Positions 57,881-64,000 of a stretch of 64,000 bases of DNA are shown in pieces. Position 1 is the first letter of the stretch; each line of letters starts with the position of its first letter. The notes beneath the pieces were generated by a model, which was given only the letters and a program-made list of their open reading frames with translations, had not been told where the DNA came from and ran no database searches. This DNA is from Rheinheimera tangshanensis. Its GTDB lineage: Bacteria; Pseudomonadota; Gammaproteobacteria; Enterobacterales; Alteromonadaceae. The stretch is taken from assembly GCF_014645135.1 (NCBI RefSeq), contig NZ_BMLH01000004.1, positions 186,001 to 250,000 on the forward strand. The letters run 5' to 3'. The position numbers and the translations under genes were made by a program.

Positions 57881-59587
57881 TCAGGAGATGTAGCGGGCTT
57901 TTTTATTGTCTTTAAGCTTCGTCATATCCACCAGCACCAGACCATCCACGCAGTCGGCAAACTCAGGGTCTACACCAAAAGCCAAAAAGCGCACACCACC
58001 TGGTTCAGTGAGTTCACTGTATTGTTTATACAAAGTCGGGATACTCACGCCCATATTAGCCAGCAAGTGTTTGAGCTGGACAAAATCCTGGCTATAGCTA
58101 TCGCCACTAAAATGTTGCTGCAATTGACTCATGGTATCCATGGGTAATTCATAGGGAATATTAGGCACTGCGCTTTGTTCAGGACAACGGAAGTACAGGC
58201 TGTAAAAATACACCATCAGATCCCGTGCTGCTTTTGGGTAGCTATTGGATAAACTGACGCCACCAAATAAATAACGAATACCCGGGTTTTGTTTTAAGTA
58301 AGCTCCAATGCCATACCATAAATAATCCAGACTACGTTTGCCCCAATAACGTGGCTGTACAAAGCTGCGACCCAGCTCCAGGCCCTGCTCCAGGTAAGGC
58401 GCCATAGCCGGGTTAAATTGGAACAAAGAGGCGGTGTACAAACCCGCCAGGCCTTTTTCTGCCATGACTTTTGCTGTGTTAGCAAAACGGTAGGCTCCTA
58501 CTATTTCTAAATCCTCCTTGTCCCATAAAATCAGTTGCTCGTAGTAGCTATCGTACTGATCAATATCACGGCGCTGACCACTGCCTTCACCTACGGCCCG
58601 AAAGGCAATTTCACGTAAGCGACCAATTTCGCGCAGCACAGGCGAGCTTTGTTGATACTGGTATAAATAAATTTGTTTACCATCGCTGGTTTCGCCAAGC
58701 AGCGGACAAGCTTCCACCGCCTTTTTTAATAAGATACGATCTTCAGGATGGGCTATCGCGGTTTGAGTTTTAAACAGTGGCGACTTGTCTTTAGCAAGAC
58801 GATACAAGTGCTTTTTAAAGAGTTTTACTTTGGCCTGCGTTTCTAATTGCAGATGAGCAAAACTGTCGTAAGGGATTTGTTCACCAATCCGCATCGCGAT
58901 GTTTTTATGCTTCTGATTAAACATCTCCTGCACCAGTAGCATGGTCGCCAGCGGTTTATAAATCATTGAAGCGCCATAAAACATGGCAGAATTACGACCG
59001 TCTATATAAATGGGCAAAATAGGCGCTTTGGCATTCATCGCAAAACGTAAAAAACCACCATGCCATTTGCCATCACGAATACCGTTTGGTTTTAAGCGCG
59101 ACACTTCACCGGCTGGGAAGAGAATTAATGCGCCTTCGGCTGCCAGATGATCACTAATACGATCGATACGGCTGCGTTCAGTGCCGCCGCTCATATTATT
59201 CACTGGTAACAATAGCGAGTGCAGAGGTTCAACCGCCATTAATAACTGGTTGGCAATCACTTTGACATCAGGCCGGATATCCCGTACCAGTTTAATCAAA
59301 GCTAATCCGTCTAACGAACCTATAGGGTGATTGGCAATAATTACCACCCGGCCTGTGCTTGGAATACGTTCGATCTCATTGTCACGTACCGCATAGGCAA
59401 AATTAAAATAATTCAGTACCTGCTCTACAAATTCAATGCCTTGCAAATGCGGATAACGTTTGGCGAAGGCAATAAATTCTTGTTCGTGTAACAGTTGGCG
59501 TAAGGCGCCTTTGACCGGTTTGGCTAACCAGGGTTTTTGTTCGAGTTTTGGCAGATGCGTTTGCATCATTTGGTCAACACTGATCAT
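57881..59587 (-). CDS. OlsF-type bifunctional acyltransferase (PlsC-like plus OlsB-like GNAT)
   Basis: 568 aa from ATG 59587, with GAGG 7 bp upstream; 19 in-frame upstream residues are dropped. N-terminal acyltransferase: NHPIGSLDG (86-94) and FPAGEVSRLKPNGIRDGKWHGG. C-terminal part: REIGRLREIAFRAVGEGSG, DSYYEQLILWDKEDLEIVGAYRFA, resembling OlsB. This order (O-acyltransferase then N-acyltransferase) is that of OlsF, which makes ornithine lipids from ornithine. Ornithine-lipid synthesis is inferred; other amino acid lipids are possible. Confidence 0.8.
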   Translation of the reverse strand: MISVDQMMQTHLPKLEQKPWLAKPVKGALRQLLHEQEFIAFAKRYPHLQGIEFVEQVLNYFNFAYAVRDNEIERIPSTGRVVIIANHPIGSLDGLALIKLVRDIRPDVKVIANQLLMAVEPLHSLLLPVNNMSGGTERSRIDRISDHLAAEGALILFPAGEVSRLKPNGIRDGKWHGGFLRFAMNAKAPILPIYIDGRNSAMFYGASMIYKPLATMLLVQEMFNQKHKNIAMRIGEQIPYDSFAHLQLETQAKVKLFKKHLYRLAKDKSPLFKTQTAIAHPEDRILLKKAVEACPLLGETSDGKQIYLYQYQQSSPVLREIGRLREIAFRAVGEGSGQRRDIDQYDSYYEQLILWDKEDLEIVGAYRFANTAKVMAEKGLAGLYTASLFQFNPAMAPYLEQGLELGRSFVQPRYWGKRSLDYLWYGIGAYLKQNPGIRYLFGGVSLSNSYPKAARDLMVYFYSLYFRCPEQSAVPNIPYELPMDTMSQLQQHFSGDSYSQDFVQLKHLLANMGVSIPTLYKQYSELTEPGGVRFLAFGVDPEFADCVDGLVLVDMTKLKDNKKARYIS

Positions 59588-59717
59588 CGCTATACCTCTG
59601 TAAGGGCTTATGCATGTACAGAGAGTAGGGGGTGAAGATGACAAAAATGCGTCAGATTTATGGCTTTTTGTAGAAGTTTTAATCAGAGTGGGCTGGATAG
59701 TCCTAAGATGCCTGACG

Positions 59718-59757
59718 TTGTGGTGAACAACGCTGTAGCTTCAAGAATGCAGAGGGT
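59718..59757 (-). repeat. Dispersed 3'-UTR repeat, partial copy G
   Basis: Minus strand, 9 bp after the LpxH-like gene stop: left arm TTGAAGCTACAGCGTTGTTC, then truncated. Same orientation as the gene it follows. Confidence 0.65.
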
Positions 59758-59758
59758 A

Positions 59759-59791
59759 AACCTGCTCAGGCCACTTTGCTTTGAGCAGGTT
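59759..59791 (-). terminator. Hairpin spanning the end of the LpxH-like gene
   Basis: 10-bp inverted repeat AACCTGCTCA / TGAGCAGGTT overlapping the last codons and stop. The T-run is short (TTTACCC), so termination strength is uncertain. Confidence 0.4.
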
Positions 59792-60569
59792 GTTCTTCAC
59801 TAAGCACTGCCAGTGGCATGGCGGCCAGCGTATGGCTTTGTTCTGTCCAGTGATACAGCGTTAATGAACCATCTTGTTGCTCTATCAAGGCTGTGCAGTT
59901 ATCAATCCAGTCGCCATCGTTGCAGTAAATAATACCATCCTGCAGGCTGATTTCCGGATGATGGATATGACCACAGACCACACCATCAAAACCTGAACGT
60001 TTGGCTTTAGCCACAGCTGCATCACGGTAGCGAGCAATAGCTTGCTGAGCACCTGGTACTTTGCTTTTAATAAAAGCAGCCAAACTGAAATAACGTCCAC
60101 CTAAAGCCCGGCGAATGCGGTTGCTCCAGCGGTTTAAAAATAATAAAAAGTCATATAAATTATCGCCCAGCCAGGCATGAAAACGGCCAAAGTTGACTTC
60201 TTTATCAAACTCATCGCCATGCAATAGCAGCAGCTTTTTCCCTAAAGCTGTGGTGTGGCAACCACGTAATTGCAGCTTGATGGTGCCAAACTGACGACCT
60301 GCCCAGTGGCGGAATTCTTCATCATGATTACCTGGTATATAAATCACTTCTGTGCCCTGATCGGCTTTGGCCAGCAGGCTTTGGATCACCGCATTTTGTT
60401 CCGGGCTCCAGCACACTTGTTTTTGCATAGCCCACAAGTCGAGGATATCGCCCAACAGGTAAATGGTGTCAGCTTTGGTGTGATTGAGGAAGTTCAGCAG
60501 ATAGGTGGCCTGACAATCTTTATTTCCTAAATGAATGTCCGATAAGAAGATAGTTCGACAATGCAGCAT
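59766..60569 (-). CDS. UDP-2,3-diacylglucosamine diphosphatase-like metallophosphoesterase
   Basis: 267 aa calcineurin-type phosphoesterase with all motifs: LSDIHLGNKD, LLGDILDLW, IPGNHDEEF, LHGDEFDKEVNFG, CGHIHHPEI. The length and middle region fit the LpxH2-like branch rather than classical LpxH (about 240 aa), so a lipid A role is not certain. Upstream of the OlsF-like gene on the same strand. Confidence 0.85.
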   Translation of the reverse strand: MLHCRTIFLSDIHLGNKDCQATYLLNFLNHTKADTIYLLGDILDLWAMQKQVCWSPEQNAVIQSLLAKADQGTEVIYIPGNHDEEFRHWAGRQFGTIKLQLRGCHTTALGKKLLLLHGDEFDKEVNFGRFHAWLGDNLYDFLLFLNRWSNRIRRALGGRYFSLAAFIKSKVPGAQQAIARYRDAAVAKAKRSGFDGVVCGHIHHPEISLQDGIIYCNDGDWIDNCTALIEQQDGSLTLYHWTEQSHTLAAMPLAVLSEEQPAQSKVA

Positions 60570-60671
60570 ACAAAGCTCCTGCGAATTGTTGGCCTTGGTT
60601 CTTCAGGCTCGGGTAGAATGACGTTACCCCGTGTCAGAGAGATGACGAAAACTTGAAGCTTTGGTGAACTG

Positions 60672-61592
60672 ATGTCGATAGCCCTGGTGATCCCCGATCG
60701 TAAGTTAGATTCTTTAATCGAAAAGCTGAATGCTGTATTGCCCGGTGTGCTGATTCAGCAATGGCCCAATTACAGTGCACCTGAACTGGTGCAGATGGCT
60801 GTGGTGTGGAAGCAACCGCAAGGCTCGTTAGCCGCATTAAGCAATTTAAAAAGCCTGCAGTCTTTTGGGGCCGGTGTCGACAGTATAGTGTCTGATCCGA
60901 CGTTACCTGACTTGCCGCTAAGCCGTATTGTCGACCCTGCGTTGGCGTCCTCTATGGTCAACTATCTGGCCGGTATAGTGCTGCATTATCAACTTAAGCT
61001 GGATGTATTTCAGCGTCAGCAACAACAGCAACTATGGAAACCAAAAAGTCCGCGTTTACTAAAGCATATTTGTGTGCTGGGTTTAGGCGAACTGGGACAG
61101 GCGGCGGCGCAGTATTTTTTAGACCAGGGTTATCTGGTCAGTGGCTGGTCACGCAGTGTAAAGCAGCTCGAAGGTGTTCACTGTTTTTGCGGTGAACTTG
61201 GTTTTAAACAGGCTGTCGCTGATGCTGATGTGGTCATTTGTTTAATACCGCTGACAGCCCAGACGAGCAACTTTTTAAATACAGAATCTTTTGCTGCGTT
61301 TAAACAAGGTGCAATTTTTATCAACGTCGCCCGTGGCGCTATAGTCGATGATGCTGCTTTGTTATCTGCTTTGGATTCTGGCCAGTTGCAGGCGGCTTGT
61401 CTGGATGTGTTCCGTGAAGAGCCTTTACCCATTACCGATCCATATTGGCAGCATCCGGCTGTACTAGTTACCCCGCACTGTTCTGCAGTGACCAATGTCG
61501 ATACTGCTATTCATCAGATTGTGGAAAATTATCAACGTACGTTAAATGGACTACCTTTAATGCATCTGGTCGACAGGGAAAGGGGCTACTGA
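60672..61592 (+). CDS. 2-hydroxyacid dehydrogenase, GhrA-like
   Basis: 306 aa D-isomer-specific 2-hydroxyacid dehydrogenase: Rossmann motif LGLGELGQAAAQYF, NVARGAIVDDAAL (catalytic Arg nearby), DVFREEPLPITDPYWQHPAV and catalytic His in TPHCSAVTNV. GhrA-type enzymes reduce glyoxylate and hydroxypyruvate. The stop overlaps the next ATG by one base (TGATG), so it is coupled to the crotonase gene. Confidence 0.87.
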   Translation: MSIALVIPDRKLDSLIEKLNAVLPGVLIQQWPNYSAPELVQMAVVWKQPQGSLAALSNLKSLQSFGAGVDSIVSDPTLPDLPLSRIVDPALASSMVNYLAGIVLHYQLKLDVFQRQQQQQLWKPKSPRLLKHICVLGLGELGQAAAQYFLDQGYLVSGWSRSVKQLEGVHCFCGELGFKQAVADADVVICLIPLTAQTSNFLNTESFAAFKQGAIFINVARGAIVDDAALLSALDSGQLQAACLDVFREEPLPITDPYWQHPAVLVTPHCSAVTNVDTAIHQIVENYQRTLNGLPLMHLVDRERGY

Positions 61593-62356
61593 TGGATAGT
61601 TTTGTCATTAAAAAATATGGGCATGTTGCGTTGTTACACCTGACTGCGGCCGAAAAACGTAATTTACTCACACCTGAAAGCGCCTTACAGATCGCAGCTG
61701 CTGTGCATCAATTGAGTTTGGATGATGAGCTCAAAGTCTTGTGTGTGATGGGCACTGAGCGTGCTTTTTGTGCTGGTGCTGATTTAGCTGTATTGCAGCA
61801 TGCAGTGGATGGTGACGGTACGGAGCTCAAGCAGTTGTATCAGGCTTTTAGTCAGGTCGCCGATTCGCCACTGCTGACTATCGCTTTAGTCAATGGCCCT
61901 GCTGTTGGAGCGGGGATGAATCTTGCCATGGTCTGTGATATTCGTTTAGCCAGCAAAGAAGCCTGGTTTGATAGCCGCTTTTTTCAGTTAGCTTTGCACC
62001 CGGGTGGAGGGCATGGCTGGTTACTACCACAATTAATAGGTTGGCAACAAGCAATGGCTATGTTGTTTTGCGGTGAAAAATTAACGGCTGAACAAGCCTG
62101 GCAATATGGTTTAGTCAAAGAAGTGTTAGCTGTTGATCAATTATTACCAAGAGCTTTGGCAATGACGGCTGATTTAGCCGCTGTGCCTACTGCGTTAGTG
62201 CGGCAAACCAAAAGCTCTATGCGTCAGTTAGTGCACTGCAAAGAGCATAGTCAGGCCGTAGAGTTTGAATATCAGCAACAATTTTACAGTTTACAGCAGG
62301 ACGCAGCTCGTCAGGCTATTGCAGCTTTACAGCAAAAACTCGCCGCTAAAAGTTAA
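61592..62356 (+). CDS. Enoyl-CoA hydratase/isomerase (crotonase) family protein
   Basis: 254 aa from ATG 61592, which overlaps the stop of the preceding gene. Oxyanion-hole motifs ERAFCAGADLAVL and LVNGPAVGAGMNLAMVCDIRLAS. The usual acidic catalytic positions are replaced (FQLALHPGGGHGWLLPQLIG), so hydratase activity is uncertain; other crotonase reactions are possible. Together with the dehydrogenase it forms a two-gene unit. Confidence 0.85.
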   Translation: MDSFVIKKYGHVALLHLTAAEKRNLLTPESALQIAAAVHQLSLDDELKVLCVMGTERAFCAGADLAVLQHAVDGDGTELKQLYQAFSQVADSPLLTIALVNGPAVGAGMNLAMVCDIRLASKEAWFDSRFFQLALHPGGGHGWLLPQLIGWQQAMAMLFCGEKLTAEQAWQYGLVKEVLAVDQLLPRALAMTADLAAVPTALVRQTKSSMRQLVHCKEHSQAVEFEYQQQFYSLQQDAARQAIAALQQKLAAKS

Positions 62357-62363
62357 AAAACAT

Positions 62364-62412
62364 CACAAAAAAGAAACAAGTAGCAGCTATTTTGCTGTTT
62401 TGCTTGTTTCTT
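62364..62412 (+). terminator. Terminator after the crotonase gene
   Basis: Imperfect stem AAAGAAACAAG / CTTGTTTCTTT with an inner AGCAGC / GCTG segment, ending in CTTTATC, 8 bp after the stop. Confidence 0.65.
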
Positions 62413-62543
62413 TATCAGAAAATCGACTGTAAATGATTGTAAATCTTGTAACTAAACAACAAGTTGTCTACACTGATTTTGGATTAACCAAGATCCACAA
62501 AAAAGCAAGAACAATAACAATATTTTTTAGTCTGAGGTTTTGT

Positions 62544-62693
62544 ATGCGTAAAGCGTCCAGTCGCGGTTTTGGCTTTACTGCAATCGCCATTTTGGTGTTA
62601 TTAATGGCATTGTCGGCTTTTTTAACAAAGGCTGAAGCTACACAAGTGACTCAAAGTTCACAGGGACAGCAGTCGGTCGAAGGAATGAACTGA
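62544..62693 (+). CDS. Small single-pass or exported protein (49 aa)
   Basis: Basic start RKASSRGFGF, hydrophobic TAIAILVLLMALSAFL, then an AEATQVTQSSQGQQ tail resembling a signal peptide with an Ala-x-Ala-type cleavage region (TKAEA). TGAGG lies 6 bp before the ATG; a longer open frame to 62433 is not supported. No family recognised. A strong hairpin terminator follows immediately. Confidence 0.6.
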   Translation: MRKASSRGFGFTAIAILVLLMALSAFLTKAEATQVTQSSQGQQSVEGMN

Positions 62694-62694
62694 C

Positions 62695-62722
62695 CAAATG
62701 CCCCCACCAGGTGGGGGTATTT
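62695..62722 (+). terminator. Terminator after the 49-aa gene
   Basis: Stem AAAT..CCCCCACC / GGTGGGGG..ATTT, then TGCTATTTTTT. It separates the small plus-strand gene from convergent smrA. Confidence 0.85.
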
Positions 62723-62723
62723 G

Positions 62724-63302
62724 CTATTTTTTCTGATGCCTTTCCCGGTTTTCCCTTTTTTGTTCCGCATTTTTTTGCAACAACACATAGGTAGCCGCAT
62801 AACCGCCATGAGGTTTTAAAGCCGTATGGCAAGCCAGTACTTCCGGGATTTGTGGTAACCATTTAAAGCAATAACTTTTTAAAATTGCCGGATGAGGTTT
62901 ACTGTCGCGCCCCATGCCATGGTGGATCAATAAAGTCCGAATACCACGTTGGTGACAATCGGCGATAAAACTGAACAATGCTGCACGTGCTTCCACCAAG
63001 GTTTTGCCCAATAGGTTCAGAGTCGCGTCCATCTGATATTTACCCAGCCGCAGATTCTTGTAGACCCCATCCTGCACACCATCTTTTTTGTAGGCAATCA
63101 CCTCATCAGGCGCAACCAGATCAACATATTCCATCGAGAGGTAATTAGGATCGTATTCCATTTCCTGCTCTGCCGCTTTGCGACGCGCCAGTTGTGCCAG
63201 ACTTGGGTTATGTTCGCCATTGAGATCGGCCAGTGCATCCGCATTCAGGCGCTTTACACCAGCCATTTCCTGTAAAAACAAGTCCAGCTCTTCGTCATGC
63301 AT
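62724..63302 (-). CDS. smrA: DNA endonuclease SmrA (Smr domain)
   Basis: 192 aa. A charged N-terminal region (LDLFLQEMAGVKRLNADALADL) is followed by a Smr domain with LNLLGKTLVEARAALFSFI, HHGMGRDSKPHPAILKSYCFKWL and ALKPHGGYAATYVLL. SmrA/YdaL is a nicking endonuclease related to the MutS2 tail. ATG start; convergent with the 49-aa gene. Confidence 0.9.
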   Translation of the reverse strand: MHDEELDLFLQEMAGVKRLNADALADLNGEHNPSLAQLARRKAAEQEMEYDPNYLSMEYVDLVAPDEVIAYKKDGVQDGVYKNLRLGKYQMDATLNLLGKTLVEARAALFSFIADCHQRGIRTLLIHHGMGRDSKPHPAILKSYCFKWLPQIPEVLACHTALKPHGGYAATYVLLQKNAEQKRENRERHQKK

Positions 63303-63529
63303 TTGTACTACTCCACCTTCAGCTGACCGGGATTACCCTATTATATACCCCAATAATTTGATGCCACAGCATTGATCCTGAGGTTTTTCATAGGGCTTAC
63401 AGAAAATAGAAAAACTTGTTGAGACTCCGTACACCAGTCTTTTTATTGACACAAATATTGATATGTTTTAACGTTTATTTAACTTTGCGCTATGCTTAAT
63501 GTGACTGTCATTCTCGCAAGGAGAGCATC

Positions 63530-63889
63530 ATGATCCCAGAGCGGCTTTATGAAACTTTACCTTATCTTTATGTGATCAGTGGCTCACAAACTGCACTTTG
63601 GTTACCACACTGGACTGCCGCTCTATCAGGTGTTGTATTGATATTTGTTGGAGCAGTGGTTTGGGTTATACGCACGGACAAGCGTCGCAGTCCATATGGT
63701 ATTAAATTTAAAGAACAAGGCGTGTTGCCCTTCTGGTGTTATGAGTTGCAGCCATTTATCTATCTGACCAGCGGCGTCTTATTGTTTAATTATGCACAAA
63801 GTTTTTTGCTGTATCCATCCGCCATGATTTTTCTGGTTGTAGGAATCCAGCTTTGGTTGTGCCGTATTTGTTGGCGCCGGCGTTCTTAA
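63530..63889 (+). CDS. Small multi-pass membrane protein, unknown function
   Basis: 119 aa with two or three hydrophobic segments (about 26-46 TAALSGVVLIFVGAVVWVI; 71-88; 92-113 PSAMIFLVVGIQLWLCRICW) and a basic RRRS end. Opens IPERLYETLPYLYVISG. AAGGAGAG precedes the ATG at good spacing. Family not recognised. Confidence 0.65.
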   Translation: MIPERLYETLPYLYVISGSQTALWLPHWTAALSGVVLIFVGAVVWVIRTDKRRSPYGIKFKEQGVLPFWCYELQPFIYLTSGVLLFNYAQSFLLYPSAMIFLVVGIQLWLCRICWRRRS

Positions 63890-63903
63890 ATCAGAGCTTT
63901 GGC

Positions 63904-64000
63904 TCAGCGGCCTGATGAAACCCAGAACATCGTTGCTGCGATAAATCCTTGCTGCTGACGTAACTGGTATTTGGCACACTGCTCTTTGCTTTGTTCTGCA
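63904..64000 (-). CDS. 3' end of a minus-strand gene running out of the window
   Basis: An open minus-strand frame enters from the right edge and ends at TGA (63906-63904) with EQSKEQCAKYQLRQQQGF then IAATMFWVSSGR. It is convergent with the preceding membrane protein gene (15-bp gap), which makes a real gene end plausible. Too short to assign. Confidence 0.35.
   Translation of the reverse strand, partial: AEQSKEQCAKYQLRQQQGFIAATMFWVSSGR

Noticed and set aside
61445-61591. 49-residue N-terminal extension of the crotonase
   Set aside because: Lies inside the dehydrogenase gene out of frame, Cys/Ser/Tyr-rich, and the TGATG overlap at 61592 gives a normal start.
63779-63979. Minus-strand 66-aa open frame at the right end
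   Set aside because: It overlaps the plus-strand membrane protein gene; a different minus frame ending at 63904 fits the convergent layout better.

Overview
The window is a chromosomal segment of a gammaproteobacterium, most likely an Alteromonadales/Chromatiales relative of the Rheinheimera/Alishewanella type. This rests on gene order and protein character: pilQ-aroK-aroB-damX-dam-(insert)-rpe-gph-trpS, argD-astA-astD, trmJ-cysE-iscRSUA-hscBA-fdx-ndk, rlmN-pilF-rodZ-ispG-hisS-yfgM-bamB-der, xseA-guaB-guaA and tadA-mltF-purL are classic gammaproteobacterial blocks, with TorF-like porin, PilZ and DUF2970/DUF3802-type genes between them. No rRNA, tRNA, CRISPR array or intact transposase gene was seen.

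Layout. 1-6045: type IV pilus secretin (truncated at the left edge), shikimate pathway genes, DamX and Dam. 5964-7348 (minus): a DUF2970 protein whose gene overlaps the end of dam, a small exported protein and a TorF-like porin. 7589-9978: rpe-gph-trpS. 10130-16541: pabA, an HDOD protein, argD/astC, astA, astD (arginine succinyltransferase pathway) and a DUF3802-like protein. 16672-19022: OsmC-like protein, speD, and prkB facing them. 19131-24139: a periplasmic propeller protein, an ExeM/NucH nuclease, purD and an exported methyltransferase. 24400-31894: trmJ, cysE, the Fe-S cluster operon under two IscR-type operators, and ndk. 32127-41739: rlmN to der, including an unusual PilF fused to two LysM domains. 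41901-44601: an accessory zone between der and xseA. 44588-56057: xseA, guaBA, tadA, mltF and purL. 56275-64000: a PilZ protein, OmpW, an OlsF-type acyltransferase, an LpxH-like phosphoesterase, a 2-hydroxyacid dehydrogenase, an enoyl-CoA hydratase, SmrA and small membrane proteins.

Two things stand out. First, the der-xseA accessory zone holds, on the minus strand and too short for ordinary gene calling, a bacteriocin-like precursor (43189-43335) with a class II double-glycine leader and a glycine-zipper core. A small three-helix membrane protein that could be its immunity factor lies downstream. The start of the precursor is broken by a short direct repeat and palindrome that look like the edge of a REP/RAYT-type element. 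A decayed RHS fragment lies beside it. Second, a family of about 123-bp repeats (three full copies, four partial) sits immediately after stop codons (within about 10 bp for six of the seven), always in the same orientation as the gene it follows (trpS, the DUF3802-like gene, prkB, ndk, guaA twice, the lpxH-like gene). It therefore behaves like a mobile or duplicated 3'-UTR cassette.

The rest is ordinary core metabolism: purine synthesis (purD, purL, guaB, guaA), Fe-S assembly, envelope assembly (bamB, rodZ, mltF, pilQ, pilF) and translation (trpS, hisS, trmJ, rlmN, tadA, der). Terminators, operators and start-codon choices are given in the entries. Function calls come from reading motifs and from memory of the families; no database search was run.
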